Source: Acidimicrobiales bacterium (GTDB lineage: Bacteria > Actinomycetota > Acidimicrobiia > Acidimicrobiales > RAAP-2). From it: a DNA stretch of 64,000 bases. This document shows positions 45,373 to 61,284 of the stretch, in pieces (position 1 is the first letter of the stretch; the number at the start of each line of letters is the position of its first letter). The position numbers and the translations under genes are program-made. The stretch is taken from positions 43,723-107,722 of the forward strand of contig JANXWA010000002.1 of assembly GCA_025351385.1 (NCBI GenBank), given 5' to 3'. A model generated the notes under the pieces. The model made no database searches, was not told the DNA's origin, and worked only from the letters and a program-made list of their open reading frames with translations.

Positions 45373-45663
45373 TTAACTTTCGAAGAGGTTGATCGAGTCG
45401 CCCTGTCTCAGGGTGACAATGGCCCGCTTCGTGGCGGGGCGCGAGCCCACGACACCGGTGCGACGGTTGCGCGTCGTCTTACCCTTGCGGTTGAGAGTGT
45501 TGACGTTGGTGACCTTCACGTTGAACGTCTGCTCGACGGCGTTGCGCACGTCGATCTTGGTCGCGCGGGGGTCGACGACGAAGACGTAGGTGTGATTGTC
45601 CATCAGTCCGTAGGTCTTCTCCGAGACGACCGGACGGATCAGGATGCTCATGGCGTCACGCAT
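45373..45663 (-). CDS. rplW: 50S ribosomal protein L23
   Basis: 96 residues (92 if a second in-frame ATG at 45651 is used). [38 protein letters not shown] is typical, as is the [11 protein letters not shown] loop. It is the docking site at the polypeptide exit. The start overlaps the rplD stop. Confidence 0.97.
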   Translation of the reverse strand: MRDAMSILIRPVVSEKTYGLMDNHTYVFVVDPRATKIDVRNAVEQTFNVKVTNVNTLNRKGKTTRNRRTGVVGSRPATKRAIVTLRQGDSINLFES

Positions 45664-46343
45664 CAGCTGTGCTCCTTGGCGAGGGGCAGGGTGGCGTCGG
45701 TGAAAAGCACCCAGTCCGAGTCGAGGACGTCGTAGGCGTTGATCTCGCCCGCGTCGATGGTCTTCACGTTCGTAAGGTTGCGGAACGAGCGCAGGGCGAC
45801 CGCGTCGTCGCGGCTCAGCACGACGAGGACCTTGCCCTCGAGACCGAGGGCCTCGAGTGAGCTGACCGCGTCCTTGGTCCGGGGAGCCGACCAGTTCTCG
45901 AAGCCGTCGACGAGCGCCACGCGCTCGAGGGCGGCGCGGTCCGAGAGGGCCGAATAGAGGGCCAGCCGGATCATCTTCTTCGGGGTCCTCTGGTCATACT
46001 TGCGCGGCTTGGGCCCGAGAGCGATGCCACCGCCCGGGTAGTGCGGGGCGCGGATGGTCCCCTGACGGGCCCCACCAGTGCCCTTCTGATTGAACGGCTT
46101 CTTGCCACCACCGCGGACTTCCTTGCGCGTCTTGGTCGACTGGGTGCCAGAGCGCTTCGCGGCGAGCTGGGCCTTGATGACCTGGTGCAAGACGGCCATG
46201 TTGGGCTCGATGCCGAAGATCGTCGGCTCAAGCGCGACGGTGCCGAGCTCGGTGCCGTCGAGGCCCTTGCGGGTGACCGAGCGGCTCTGGGGGGCGGGGC
46301 GATCCTTCTTGATCGGTCCGCGCAGGGTGAAGACTTCACTCAT
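45663..46343 (-). CDS. rplD: 50S ribosomal protein L4
   Basis: 226 residues. The extended loop that lines the exit tunnel (GTQSTKTRKEVRGGGKKPFNQKGTGGARQGTIRAP, in parts) and the globular Rossmann-like C-domain with NVKTIDAGEINAYDVLDSDWVLFTDA are clear. In E. coli L4 represses the S10 operon; whether it does here is unknown. Four-base overlap with rplC. Confidence 0.98.
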   Translation of the reverse strand: MSEVFTLRGPIKKDRPAPQSRSVTRKGLDGTELGTVALEPTIFGIEPNMAVLHQVIKAQLAAKRSGTQSTKTRKEVRGGGKKPFNQKGTGGARQGTIRAPHYPGGGIALGPKPRKYDQRTPKKMIRLALYSALSDRAALERVALVDGFENWSAPRTKDAVSSLEALGLEGKVLVVLSRDDAVALRSFRNLTNVKTIDAGEINAYDVLDSDWVLFTDATLPLAKEHS

Positions 46344-46999
46344 CGTGCGCCTCCGGCCTTCATCGGGTTCTTCACCGACGTGCGCAGAACGACGACGCCG
46401 CCCCGTGGTCCGGGCACGGCGCCCTTGACCAGCACGAGGCTGCGCTCCACGTCGACGCCGACGATCTCGAGGTTCGTGGTCGTGACCTGGCCGCCGCCCA
46501 TGCGTCCGGCCATCTTCGTTCCCTTGAAGACGCGTCCGGGGGTCGCGCAGGCACCGATGGATCCCGGTGCGCGGTGGTGCTTGTGGTTGCCGTGCGCGGC
46601 GCCCTGGCCGGAGAAGTTGTGGCGCTTCATGCCACCGGCAAAGCCCTTGCCCTTAGAGACGGCCGTGGCGTCGATCATCTCGCCCTTCTCGAACGAGTCG
46701 GCCAGGATCTCCTGGCCCACCGTATAACCCGAGACGTCGTCGATGCGCAGCTCGACGAGCTTCTTGCCGGGGGTGACCCCGGCCTTGTCGAAGTGGCCGA
46801 GCTCGGGCTTGGACAGGGTCGACGTGCGCCGGGTGCCCCACGTGACCTGGAGCGCCGAGTAGCCCTCCTTCTCGGGGGTCTTCACCTGCACGACGCGAGC
46901 TGGGCTGACCCGGACAACGGTCACCGGGATGGCCCGGTTCTGGCTGTCCCAGACTTGCGTCATGCCCACCTTCTCGCCGACGATCGCTTTGGTCGCCAC
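46340..46999 (-). CDS. rplC: 50S ribosomal protein L3
   Basis: 219 residues. KAIVGEKVGMTQVWD, then KGKGFAGGMKRHNFSGQGAAHGNHKHHRAPGSIGACATPGRVFKGTKMAGRMGG (in parts) form the extension reaching the peptidyl transferase centre. It is separated from rpsJ by 214 bases with a leader hairpin, so it probably heads its own transcript. Confidence 0.98.
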   Translation of the reverse strand: MATKAIVGEKVGMTQVWDSQNRAIPVTVVRVSPARVVQVKTPEKEGYSALQVTWGTRRTSTLSKPELGHFDKAGVTPGKKLVELRIDDVSGYTVGQEILADSFEKGEMIDATAVSKGKGFAGGMKRHNFSGQGAAHGNHKHHRAPGSIGACATPGRVFKGTKMAGRMGGGQVTTTNLEIVGVDVERSLVLVKGAVPGPRGGVVVLRTSVKNPMKAGGAR

Positions 47000-47048
47000 G
47001 TTTGCCTCTTCTCTACTGTTCTGCGAATCGGTTCATCCGACACACAGA

Positions 47049-47080
47049 CGCTCCGCCGGGCCATAAACCCGAACGGAGCG
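47049..47080 (-). promoter_or_regulatory. Leader hairpin upstream of rplC
   Basis: CGCTCCG (47049-47055) pairs with CGGAGCG (47074-47080); inside, CGGG (47057-47060) pairs with CCCG (47068-47071) around a CCATAAA loop. It would form in the rplC 5' leader about 50 bases before the ATG and may serve as a ribosomal-protein regulatory element. Confidence 0.5.
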
Positions 47081-47182
47081 CTCGACTAGTTCGGTTCAGC
47101 GTTCCCTTTCACAGGCGACTGAACACATCATTTGTTTCGCCCGCCTGCAAAGACGGGGCTATTAACCGTACACCATCGGGCT

Positions 47183-47206
47183 CCGCCAGCGCAAAGTGGC
47201 TGGCGG
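47183..47206 (-). terminator. Hairpin terminator after rpsJ
   Basis: CCGCCAGC (47183-47190) pairs perfectly with GCTGGCGG (47199-47206), eight-base loop, eight bases after the rpsJ stop. No U tract follows. It separates the tuf-rpsJ unit from rplC. Confidence 0.6.
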
Positions 47207-47213
47207 GCCCGGC

Positions 47214-47537
47214 CTAGACCTGGCGTATCTTGATCTCGATGTCCACGCCGGCCGGCAAGTCGAGACGCTGGAGCGAATCGACCGTCTTGGCGGTGTGGTC
47301 CACGATGTCGAGGAGGCGCTTGTGCACGCGCATCTCGAAGTGCTCTCGGCTGTCCTTGTGCTTGTGCGGGCCGCGAACCACCGTGTAGCGGTGCTTCTCG
47401 GTCGGCAGCGGCACGGGGCCCTGGACCTTGGCGTTCGTGCGCTCGACCGTCTGGACGATCTTCGCGCAGGACTGGTCCAGGATGCCGTGGTCGAAGGCCT
47501 TCAGCCGGATTCGGATCATCTGTCGGTTGTCGGCCAT
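47214..47537 (-). CDS. rpsJ: 30S ribosomal protein S10 (NusE)
   Basis: 107 residues. [21 protein letters not shown] and [23 protein letters not shown] are canonical. It also takes part in antitermination with NusB and NusG. It follows tuf by seven bases, then a hairpin and a 214-base gap before rplC. Confidence 0.98.
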   Translation of the reverse strand: MADNRQMIRIRLKAFDHGILDQSCAKIVQTVERTNAKVQGPVPLPTEKHRYTVVRGPHKHKDSREHFEMRVHKRLLDIVDHTAKTVDSLQRLDLPAGVDIEIKIRQV

Positions 47538-47544
47538 GACCGTC

Positions 47545-48732
<1,188 letters not shown>

Positions 48733-48759
48733 TGTCGGGGACTAACTTTCTCTCTAGAA

Positions 48760-48780
48760 ACGGGACCTCTGCGGACCCGT
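48760..48780 (-). promoter_or_regulatory. Hairpin between fusA and tuf
   Basis: ACGGGACC (48760-48767) pairs with GGACCCGT (48773-48780) apart from one mismatch, five-base loop, 28 bases before the tuf start. It could attenuate or stabilise the tuf message; evidence is structural only. Confidence 0.35.
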
Positions 48781-48843
48781 CGTGTTTGCTTCGGCCCGCC
48801 CCGACTACGGTTTGGACCTTGTTTTTACTGGTTTCCCAGCTTC

Positions 48844-50931
48844 CTACGCGCCAGTGGCCTTGGCCACGATCTCCTTGGCGATCGAGTCAGGGACTTCCGC
48901 GTACGAATGGAACTGCATGGTGTACGTCGCGCGCCCTTGAGTACGAGAACGCAGGTCAGTAGCGTAGCCGAACATGTCAGCCAGGGGCACAAGTGCCCGA
49001 ATTGCTTGGCTATTGCCCTTCTGTTCCATGCCCTCGATGCGGCCTCGACGGCTCGACAGGTCGCCAATGACGTCGCCCATGTAATCCTCGGGCGTCACGA
49101 CCTCGACGGCCATGATCGGCTCGAGCAGGACGGGGCTCGCGAGGCGAGCGGCCTTCTTCACGGCGATGGATCCCGCGATCTTGAAGGCCATCTCCGACGA
49201 GTCGACGTCGTGGTAGCTGCCGTAGGTGAGGCGCACGCGCACGTCCACGACCGGGTAACCCGCGAGGACGCCAGCGGTCAGCGCCTCGGTGATGCCCTGG
49301 TTCACCGGCTGGATGTACTCCTTGGGGATGACCCCGCCGGTGATCTCGTCGACGAACTCGTAGCCGCCGCCGGAGCCCGTGGGCTCCAGCGTGATGACGA
49401 CGTGGCCGTACTGGCCCTTTCCGCCGGTCTGGCGAACGTACTTCTCCTCGACCTTGGTGACGGTCTTGCGCACGGTCTCGCGATAGGCCACTTGCGGCTT
49501 GCCGACGTTGGCGTCCACCGCGAACTCGCGCAGCATGCGGTCTACCAGCACCTCGAGGTGAAGCTCGCCCATGCCCGAGATGACGGTCTGGCCGGTCTCC
49601 TCGTCGGTGCGCACACGGAACGTCGGGTCCTCCTCGGAGAGCGAGTAGAGGGCCTTGCCCAACTTGTCCTGGTCGGCCTTGGTCTTGGGTTCGACGGCGA
49701 CGTGGATGACGGGCTCGGGGAAGGTGAGGGTCTCGAGCTGGATCGGCTGGTCGATCGAACTGAGGGTGTCGCCGGTCGTGACCTGCTTCAGGCCGACGGC
49801 GGCGACGATGTCACCGGTGCGGATGGTGTCGAGGTCCTCGCGGTTGTTGGCGTGCATCAGCAAGAGGCGTCCCAGACGCTCCTTCTTCATGCCCTTGGTG
49901 GTGTTGACGACGGTGTCGCCCTTCTCGAGGGTCCCCGAGTAGACGCGCAGGTACGTCAGCTTGCCAACGTAGGGGTCGGTCTGGATCTTGAAGGCGAGGG
50001 CGGAGAAGGGCTCGTCGTCGGAGGGCTTACGCTCGATGGCCTCGTCCTTGCCGGGCTTGGTCCCCTGGGTCGGGGGCAGGTCGATCGGCGAGGGCAGGAA
50101 GTCCACGACGGCGTCGAGCATCGGCTGAACGCCCTTGTTCTTGAACGCGGAGCCATTCAGGATCGGCACGCAGATGCCCTCGAGGGTCCCGTGGCGCAGC
50201 GCCGTGCGGATGTCGGCGGTCAAGATCTCCTCGTCACCGAGGACCTTCTCCATCAGGTGGTCATCGAAAGTGGTGAGGATGTCGAGGAGCTTGACGCGGT
50301 ACTCGGCCGCCTGCTCCTTGTACTCGTCGGGGATGTCGATGACCTCAACCTTCTCGCCGTGCTCGTCGTGGTGGATCGTGGCGGTCATCGAGCAGATGTC
50401 GATGATCCCGAGATAGCCGCCCTCGGCGCCGATCGGCAGCTGGATGACGGCCGGCGTGCAGTCGAGGCGGTCCGCGATCATCTCGACGCAGCGGAAGAAG
50501 TCGGCGCCGGTGCGGTCCATCTTGTTCACGAAGCAGATCCTCGGCACGTTGTACTTGTTGGCCTGGCGCCAGACCGTCTCGGTCTGGGGCTCGACGCCGG
50601 CGACGGCGTCAAAGACCGCGACGGCACCGTCGAGCACGCGCAGCGACCGCTCGACTTCGACCGTGAAGTCGACGTGGCCCGGGGTGTCGATGATGTTGAT
50701 GCGGTGGCCGTTCCAGTAGGTGGTCGTCGCAGCCGAGGTGATCGTGATGCCGCGCTCCTGCTCCTGGACCATCCAGTCCATGGTCGCCGCACCCTCGTGG
50801 ACCTCTCCGATCTTGTAATTCTTGCCGGTGTAGAAGAGGATGCGCTCGGTGGTCGTTGTCTTGCCGGCGTCAATGTGCGCCATGATGCCGATGTTGCGGA
50901 CCTTGTCCAGGGGGATAGCGCGAGCCGTCAT
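48844..50931 (-). CDS. fusA: Elongation factor G
   Basis: 695 residues. GTPase domain: G1 [10 protein letters not shown]3 DTPGHVDF, G4 NKMDRTGAD; then domains II-V, including the domain IV loop near [12 protein letters not shown] that enters the decoding centre. It drives translocation. 18 bases after the rpsG stop; the tuf gap of 111 bases downstream holds a small hairpin. Confidence 0.98.
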   Translation of the reverse strand: MTARAIPLDKVRNIGIMAHIDAGKTTTTERILFYTGKNYKIGEVHEGAATMDWMVQEQERGITITSAATTTYWNGHRINIIDTPGHVDFTVEVERSLRVLDGAVAVFDAVAGVEPQTETVWRQANKYNVPRICFVNKMDRTGADFFRCVEMIADRLDCTPAVIQLPIGAEGGYLGIIDICSMTATIHHDEHGEKVEVIDIPDEYKEQAAEYRVKLLDILTTFDDHLMEKVLGDEEILTADIRTALRHGTLEGICVPILNGSAFKNKGVQPMLDAVVDFLPSPIDLPPTQGTKPGKDEAIERKPSDDEPFSALAFKIQTDPYVGKLTYLRVYSGTLEKGDTVVNTTKGMKKERLGRLLLMHANNREDLDTIRTGDIVAAVGLKQVTTGDTLSSIDQPIQLETLTFPEPVIHVAVEPKTKADQDKLGKALYSLSEEDPTFRVRTDEETGQTVISGMGELHLEVLVDRMLREFAVDANVGKPQVAYRETVRKTVTKVEEKYVRQTGGKGQYGHVVITLEPTGSGGGYEFVDEITGGVIPKEYIQPVNQGITEALTAGVLAGYPVVDVRVRLTYGSYHDVDSSEMAFKIAGSIAVKKAARLASPVLLEPIMAVEVVTPEDYMGDVIGDLSSRRGRIEGMEQKGNSQAIRALVPLADMFGYATDLRSRTQGRATYTMQFHSYAEVPDSIAKEIVAKATGA

Positions 50932-50949
50932 TTCAATTGCTTTCTTCGA

Positions 50950-51420
50950 TTACCAGCGATAGTGCGCGAAGGCCTTGTTGGACTCGGCCATCTTGGCCAC
51001 GTCCTCGCGACGCTTCACGGCGGCGCCGACGCCGTTGCTGGCGTCGATGATCTCGTTCGCGAGGCGCTCGGCCATCGTCTTCTCACGGCGCTTCTTGGCA
51101 AAGTCGGTCAGCCAGCGGATGGCGAGCGTGGTGGCCCGACGGGGACGGACCTCCATCGGGACCTGGTAGGTGGTGCCGCCGACTCGACGGCTCTTCACCT
51201 CGAGCTCGGGCCGGACGTTCTCGAGGGCGCGCTTCAGCGTGGCGACGGGGTCCGTGCCGGTCTTCTGCTCGACGGTCTCGAGGGCGGTGTAGACGATGCG
51301 CTCGGCGATGGTGCGCTTTCCGCGCTCGAGGATCTTGTTGGTGAGCTGGGTCACGAGGACCGACTTGTAGATCGGGTCGACGGGCACCTCACGACGGACG
51401 GCGGGACCTTTGCGAGGCAT
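50950..51420 (-). CDS. rpsG: 30S ribosomal protein S7
   Basis: 156 residues. [30 protein letters not shown] start and the [22 protein letters not shown] hairpin are canonical. It nucleates the 30S head. One-base overlap with rpsL. Confidence 0.98.
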   Translation of the reverse strand: MPRKGPAVRREVPVDPIYKSVLVTQLTNKILERGKRTIAERIVYTALETVEQKTGTDPVATLKRALENVRPELEVKSRRVGGTTYQVPMEVRPRRATTLAIRWLTDFAKKRREKTMAERLANEIIDASNGVGAAVKRREDVAKMAESNKAFAHYRW

Positions 51421-51791
51421 TATTTCTCCCTCTTCGCGCCGTAGCGGCTGCGGGCTTGCTTGCGGTCGCGCACACCGGAGGTGTCGAGCGCGCCGCGGAT
51501 GATCTTGTAGCGGACCCCGGGGAGGTCCTTCACACGTCCGCCTCGCACGAGCACGATCGAGTGCTCCTGGAGGTTGTGACCGACGCCCGGAATGTAGGCG
51601 GTGACCTCGACGCCCGACGTGAGGCGCACGCGGGCGACCTTTCGCAGCGCGGAGTTGGGCTTCTTGGGCGTGACCGTGTGGACGCGGGTGCAGACACCGC
51701 GGCGCTGCGGGGCCCCCTTCAGGGCCGGCGTCTTGGTCTTGGAAACCTTGTCCTGTCGGCCCTTTCGGACCAACTGTGCGATTGTGGGCAC
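51420..51791 (-). CDS. rpsL: 30S ribosomal protein S12
   Basis: 123 residues. It monitors codon-anticodon pairing. The streptomycin-contact loops are wild-type: [15 protein letters not shown] (K43, K44) and [12 protein letters not shown] (K88). First gene of the str operon, with its own promoter candidate upstream. Confidence 0.98.
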   Translation of the reverse strand: MPTIAQLVRKGRQDKVSKTKTPALKGAPQRRGVCTRVHTVTPKKPNSALRKVARVRLTSGVEVTAYIPGVGHNLQEHSIVLVRGGRVKDLPGVRYKIIRGALDTSGVRDRKQARSRYGAKREK

Positions 51792-51858
51792 GCGGAACCT
51801 CTTCTAGTTAATACTTCGTTCTGGGAACGTGCCTGTGACATCGGCACGCGGACTGTCC

Positions 51859-51888
51859 ATCCTACGACAAACCACCTCGCAACGGCAA
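51859..51888 (-). promoter_or_regulatory. Promoter for rpsL-rpsG-fusA-tuf
   Basis: On the minus strand: TTGCCG (51883-51888), 18-base spacer, TAGGAT (51859-51864). Transcription would start about 60 bases before rpsL, right after the rpoC hairpin. Confidence 0.6.
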
Positions 51889-51922
51889 GCCAGCCGCCCG
51901 CCCCGGGGGCCCGGCAGCCGGC
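51889..51922 (-). terminator. Hairpin terminator after rpoC
   Basis: GCCAGCCGCC (51889-51898) pairs with GGCAGCCGGC (51913-51922), ten pairs including two G-U, GC-rich loop, seven bases after the rpoC stop. A short T-containing stretch follows in the transcribed direction. Confidence 0.6.
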
Positions 51923-51928
51923 GAACCG

Positions 51929-55953
<4,025 letters not shown>

Positions 55954-55957
<4 letters not shown>

Positions 55958-58900
55958 GACAACTTCCTTTCGGCGGCACGGCGGGCGTCCTCTTCGTCAC
56001 TGCCGCGCTCGGGTCGACTGATGTCGATGCCGAGCTCGCGGGTGACCGAGAAGAAGTCCTCCTCGGTGTCGGCGAGGTCGACGTGGGCGCCGGCCTTGTC
56101 GCGCACCTCGACGTTGAGACAGAGCGACTGCATCTCCTTGATGAGAACCTTGAACGACTCGGGGATCCCCGGCTCGGGCAGGTTCTGGCCCTTCACGATC
56201 GCCTCGTAGGCGCGCTCGCGGCCCTTCATGTCGTCGGACTTGACGGTGAGCAGCTCCTGAAGCGCGTAGGCGGCGCCGTAGGCCTCCAGTGCCCACACCT
56301 CCATCTCGCCGAAGCGCTGGCCACCGAACTGGGCCTTGCCACCGAGAGGCTGGGCCGTGATCATCGAGTACGGGCCGGTCGAGCGGGCGTGGATCTTGTC
56401 GTCAACCATGTGGGCGAGCTTCAAGATGTAGGCGTAGCCGACCGAGATCGGATTGTCGTATACCTCACCGGTGCGACCGTTGTAGAGCGTGACCTTGCCG
56501 TCGTCGTCCCCCGCCAGCAGGCGCTTGCCGTTCTGGCCGTCGACGTTGAGTGTCGCGAAGGTCTGCTGGATGGTCGGCTTGTCCTTGGCCCGTTCGGTCT
56601 CGTCCCAGTGGGCACCGTCGAACGACGGCGTGGCGACGTAGACCGCGGGCTCGGTGCGAGGACGGGTCTTGCGGTACGGGCGCTTCGTGGCGTCTCGCTG
56701 GTCGGAGTGACCCGACGTGCCGACCGAGGGGCTGACCTCGATGCCGGCCCATCCGTGACGGGCGGCGTAGCCGAGGTGACTCTCGAGCACCTGGCCGACG
56801 TTCATTCGGCTGGGCACGCCGAGCGGCGACAGGATGATGTCGACGGCGGTGCCGTCGGCCATGAAGGGCATGTCCTCCTCAGGGAGGATCTTCGAGATGA
56901 CGCCCTTGTTGCCGTGGCGTCCGGCGAGCTTGTCACCCTCAGAGATCTTTCGCTTCTGGGCCACGTAGACCTTGACCAGCTGGTTGACGCCCGGCTGCAT
57001 CTCGTGGTCCTCGTCGCGGCTGTAGACCTTCACGTCAATGACCTTGCCGGACTCGCCGTGGGGCACCTTCAGCGAGGTGTCGCGCACCTCGCGCGCCTTC
57101 TCGCCGAAGATCGCGCGCAGCAGGCGCTCCTCGGGCGACTGCTCGGTCTCGCCCTTGGGCGTGACCTTGCCTACGAGGATGTCCCCGGGCTGGACCTCGG
57201 CACCGATGCGCACGATGCCACGGTCGTCGAGGTCCGCGAGGATGTCGTCGGGCAGGTTTGGGATGTCCCGGGTGATCTCCTCGGCGCCGAGCTTGGTGTC
57301 GCGCGCGTCGATCTCGTACTCCTTCACGTGGATCGACGTGAGGACGTCGTCGCGCACGAGGCGCTCGTTCAAGATGATGGCGTCCTCGTAGTTGTAGCCC
57401 TCCCACGGCATGTAGGCCACGAGCAGGTTCTTGCCGAGGGCCAGCTCACCGTTGCTGGTGCTGGTGCCGTCGGCCAGCAGGTCGCCGTCCTTCACCGTCT
57501 CGCCACCGAAGACGAGGGGCTTCTGGTTGATCGAGGTGTCCTGGTTGGACCGTCGGAACTTGTTGAGGTTGTACTGCTTCTTGCCCAACGCCTTGCCGTA
57601 GCGGTCGGTGACGTCCTTCTCGTACTCGACGACGATGCGGTCGCCCGAGACGAGCTTCACGACGCCGTCGCCCTCGGCGATGAGGACGTCGCCCGAGTCG
57701 AGGGCCGCGCGGGCCTCCATGCCGGTGCCGACGAACGGCGCTTCGGGCATGATCAGGGGCACGGCCTGCTTCTGCATGTTGGCGCCCATCAGCGCACGCT
57801 GGGCGTCGTCGTGCTCGACGAAGGGGATGAGCGAGGTCGCCACCGAGATGACCTGCTTGGTGGAGACGTCCATCAGCTCGACCTCGTCGGGCTTGACGAA
57901 GTCGATCTCGGACGTCGTGGAGGACGACTTGTTCGACGAACCGACGCGCAGTCCGGTGCCGACGGGCCCGCGGCGCACGAGGACGCGATCGGCCTTGATG
58001 GTGCCCCGGTCGTCGACTTCGGTGTTGGCCTGGGCGATGACGAAGCGCTCCTCCTCGTCGGCGGTGAAGTACCTGATCTCGCCGGTGACCTTGCCCCCGG
58101 TCACGACGCGGTACGGCGTCTCGATGAAGCCGTACTCGTTGATCCGCGCATAGTTCGCGAGGTAGCCAATGAGGCCCACGTTGGGTCCCTCGGGCGTCTC
58201 GATCGGGCACATGCGCCCGTAGTGCGACGAGTGGACGTCTCGGACCTCGAGCCCGGCACGCTCGCGCGACAGTCCGCCTGGCCCCAGCGCCGAGAGACGG
58301 CGCTTGTGGGTCAGCCCGGACAGGGGGTTGTTCTGGTCCATGAACTGACTCAACTGCGAGGTGGCGAAGAACTCCTTGATCGCAGACATCACGGGACGGA
58401 TGTTGATCAGGGTCTGGGGCGCGATGGCCTCGACGTCCTGGGTGTTCATGCGCTCGCGCACGACCCGCTCCATGCGCGACAGACCGGTGCGCAGGGCGTT
58501 CTGGATCAGCTCGCCCACGCTGCGGATGCGGCGATTGGCGAAGTGGTCCTGGTCGTCGATGTGGTAGGTCGTCTCCTTGGCGGTGCGGTCGCGCGCCAGG
58601 TTCAACAGGTAGGTCGCGGTCGCGAGGACCTCGGCCTTGGACAGGACGTGCAGGTCCGTGTTGGGCCGCTCGAGCAGGTCGCCGAACAGCTCGACGTTCT
58701 TGGCGACCTCGTCACCGAGCTTGCGGTCGAGCTTGTAGCGCCCCACGCGACTGAGGTCGTAGCGCTTCTCGGAGAAAAAGGCGCCCTCGAAGTACTGGCG
58801 GGCCGCCTCGATCGTCTGGACCTCGCCGGGACGGGCCCGTCGATAGATCTCGAGCCACGCGGTCTCTTGGCTGGCGCGCAGGAAGTTCTCCGGCGAGTCC

Positions 58901-59637
58901 TCCAGGTTGTACTTGTCCATGTGCTTGGCGATCTCGAGGTGAGCCTTCTTCCAGTCCGCGTGGAACTGGTCCTCGAGGAAGTCGAAGTGGGCGACGAACC
59001 GCTCGAAGAAGGGCTCGTCCATGGCGGTGTCGAGGGCGCGCAGCAGCGTGAAGATCGAGATGCGACGCTTGCGCGCGATGCGCGCACCGGCGTTGGCCGC
59101 CTTGTTCTTCTTCTCCTCGAGGTCGACCTGGAGCCACTCGCCGCGGCTCGGGTGGATGGTGCCCTCGAAGGCGACCTTCTCATCCTTGCCCGGTTGGAAC
59201 AGGACGCCCGGCGAACGCACGAGCTGGCTGACGACGACCCGCTCGGTCCCGTTGATGATGAACGTGCCCTGCTCGGTCATGATCGGGAAGTCGCCCATGA
59301 AGACGGTCTGCTCCTTGATCTCACCGGTCTCGGAGTTGAGGAAACGCGCACGGACGAAGATCGGCTGGGAGTAGGTGGTGGCCCTCTGGCGGCACTCCTC
59401 GACCGTGAACTTCGGCGGGCTCTTGAGGTCCGCGTCGTCGGGGTCAAACTCCAATTCGAGCGAGAGGCGACCGGTGAAGTCCGTGATCGGCGAGATGGCC
59501 TCGAAGGCCTCGCGCAGACCCTGTTTCATGAACAGGTCGAAGCTGTCTCGCTGGATCTCGAGGAGGTTGGGCAGGGGGTGCGCTTCACCCAATGCAGAGA
59601 AGTTAAAGCGCTCCGGGCTAGTGGACCGAGACGTCAA
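55954..59637 (-). CDS. rpoB: RNA polymerase beta subunit
   Basis: 1227 residues from a TTG start at 59637 with GGAGG eight bases upstream. The rifampicin region starts [16 protein letters not shown] at 432; H444 and S449 (E. coli 526 and 531) are wild-type, predicting sensitivity. The [17 protein letters not shown] and the C-terminal [16 protein letters not shown] and [23 protein letters not shown] segments are canonical (quoted in parts). Two promoter candidates lie upstream, so it is not transcribed only from rplJL. Confidence 0.98.
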
Positions 59638-59744
59638 CGGTCTATCCTCCGTGTGAGTGGGTGGCTACTACAGGCATGTCCAATGACCACGTGCAAAACG
59701 GCGTCAGGGGATGACAAAGTTGAGTGCAGGGACACGGTCTTTCA

Positions 59745-59774
59745 ACTCTAGCGGCTGAAACCGGGTATGCGCAA
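59745..59774 (-). promoter_or_regulatory. rpoB promoter candidate P2
   Basis: Minus strand TTGCGC (59769-59774), 18-base spacer, TAGAGT (59745-59750), about 108 bases before rpoB. Confidence 0.5.
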
Positions 59775-59822
59775 GTGGCGCTCCCCTGCCGGGGCACGCG
59801 GCCGTCGAAAACGGTTGGACTC

Positions 59823-59851
59823 ACCCTAGGCACGTTCTGGCCCGAGGTCAA
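59823..59851 (-). promoter_or_regulatory. rpoB promoter candidate P1
   Basis: Minus strand TTGACC (59846-59851), 17-base spacer, TAGGGT (59823-59828): a good -35 and an actinobacterial-type -10, just after the rplL hairpin. Confidence 0.6.
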
Positions 59852-59870
59852 GTACCCCCTTCGAAGGCCC

Positions 59871-59900
59871 GTCACCCCGGCCGACTCGAGCCGGGGTGAC
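59871..59900 (-). terminator. Terminator/attenuator between rplL and rpoB
   Basis: GTCACCCCGGC (59871-59881) pairs perfectly over 11 bases with GCCGGGGTGAC (59890-59900), eight-base loop, 18 bases after the rplL stop. Comparable in place to the partial terminator of E. coli, though no U tract follows. Confidence 0.75.
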
Positions 59901-59918
59901 GCGCCAAAGACGAAGGAA

Positions 59919-60311
59919 CTACTTGACTTCCACCGTGGCGCCGGCGGCCTCGAGGGCCGCCTTGGCCTTGTCGGCGTCGGCCTTCGAGACCTTCTCCAGG
60001 ACGGGCTTGGGGGCACCGTCCACGAGGTCCTTGGCTTCCTTCAGACCGAGGCTGGTGAGTGCGCGCACTTCCTTGATCACCTGGATCTTCTTTTCGCCAC
60101 CGGCCGTCAGGATGACGTCGTAGTCGCTCTTCTCCTCGACAACGGCGTCGTCGCCGCCGCCGCCCGCGGCGGGGGCCGCGGCAACGGCCGCGGGGGCCGC
60201 GGCGGTCACGCCGAACTTCTCTTCGAACTCCTTCAACAGTTCGCTCAGCTCGATGACGGTCAGCTCAGCGATGCCGTCGAGGATCTGCTCCTTGGTGAGG
60301 GTTGCAGCCAT
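59919..60311 (-). CDS. rplL: 50S ribosomal protein L7/L12
   Basis: 130 residues. N-terminal dimerisation helix ([30 protein letters not shown]), Ala-rich hinge (about 35-55) and C-terminal domain with [24 protein letters not shown] that recruits elongation factors. It binds L10 to form the stalk. 44 bases after rplJ. Confidence 0.98.
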   Translation of the reverse strand: MAATLTKEQILDGIAELTVIELSELLKEFEEKFGVTAAAPAAVAAAPAAGGGGDDAVVEEKSDYDVILTAGGEKKIQVIKEVRALTSLGLKEAKDLVDGAPKPVLEKVSKADADKAKAALEAAGATVEVK

Positions 60312-60355
60312 GGTGATTCCTTTCTCTTCTTCGTTTCGGTACTTCGTTGATGGGA

Positions 60356-61078
60356 CTATTCGGCCGGTTCGCGCGCGGCGTCCTCGGTGGGCGCCTCGGT
60401 GGTGTCGGCCTCGACCTCGACCACGAGGGCCTCGATCTCAACCTCGACCTCCGCGACGGGTGCCGCGGCGTCGTCGCTCGCTGCCGGAGCAGCTTCCTCG
60501 ACCCCGGCCGGAGTCTCGGCGACCTCGTCGACCTTCACGTCAGCGGCGACTACAGGGCCACCCTTGCTGTCGATCAGGGCCGAGAGGCCGTAGGCGAGGT
60601 TCTGGGGGACGGCCTTCAAGAGGCCGGCCATCGTGCGAAGCGGCGAGGCGAGCAGGCCGGCCATGCGCGCCAGCAGCACGTCGCGGCTCGGCAGGTCGGC
60701 GAGGGCCGAGAGGTCGCCCTTGGAGAGCAGCCGGCCGTCGGTGACGCCGCCCTTGATGATCAGCTTGGGGGTCTCGCGGGCGAAGTCGCGCAACGCCTTG
60801 GCGACCGCCGACACGTCGCCGTCGACGAAGGCAATGGCGGTCGGCCCGACGAGGAACTCGCCGAGCGGCTCCACCTGCGTACCGGTGATCGCCCGGCGCA
60901 CGAGGGTGTTCTTGAAGACCTTGTAGTCGGCGCCGAGGGCGCGCAACTGGCGGCGCAGGTTCGAGATCTGGGCAACGGTCATGCCGCGGTACTCGGTCAC
61001 GACGGCCGTCGAGGTGCCGGCGACCTTGGACTTGACCTCGTCCACGGTAGCGACCTTGTCGGGGCGAACCTTGCTCAT
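60356..61078 (-). CDS. rplJ: 50S ribosomal protein L10 with acidic C-terminal tail
   Basis: 240 residues, compared with about 165-180 normally. The core has [26 protein letters not shown] and [13 protein letters not shown], and the helix that binds L7/L12 dimers runs to about 175. The last ~60 residues are Ala/Glu/Val-rich and acidic. An L10-type leader structure lies upstream, suggesting feedback by L10-L12. Confidence 0.97.
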   Translation of the reverse strand: MSKVRPDKVATVDEVKSKVAGTSTAVVTEYRGMTVAQISNLRRQLRALGADYKVFKNTLVRRAITGTQVEPLGEFLVGPTAIAFVDGDVSAVAKALRDFARETPKLIIKGGVTDGRLLSKGDLSALADLPSRDVLLARMAGLLASPLRTMAGLLKAVPQNLAYGLSALIDSKGGPVVAADVKVDEVAETPAGVEEAAPAASDDAAAPVAEVEVEIEALVVEVEADTTEAPTEDAAREPAE

Positions 61079-61084
61079 GCTGTC

Positions 61085-61240
61085 TCCTTCACCGGATGCC
61101 GCCCGGTACGGGCCGGGACATCCAAGCGAACGAGTCTCAGCGAGACCCGAACTCCTCGTCAGGCGGACCCTTCGGTCACTTATGGGGAAACCCCACCGGA
61201 TGTCTTCGGCGTTCTTCTAAATCTGTGGCACAGGTTTCGT
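61085..61240 (-). ncRNA. Ribosomal protein L10 leader, candidate
   Basis: The 206-base rplA-rplJ gap can form a long-range basal helix: GACATCC (minus-strand transcript, plus coordinates 61198-61204) with GGATGTC (61117-61123). Between them are internal hairpins, and a CCTGACGAGGAG-like segment lies before the rplJ start. This is the arrangement of L10(L12)4-binding leader RNAs. Boundaries are approximate. Confidence 0.55.
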
Positions 61241-61284
61241 GCGAGCTCTCATCGTAGCGACGCGGCGCACGGCCCGTCAAAACG

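Noticed and set aside
56083..59751. A 1222-codon open frame on the plus strand opposite rpoB
   Set aside because: It mirrors the codons of rpoB in GC-rich DNA; composition is Leu/Asp/Val/Arg-biased with no domain, and rpoB is certain.
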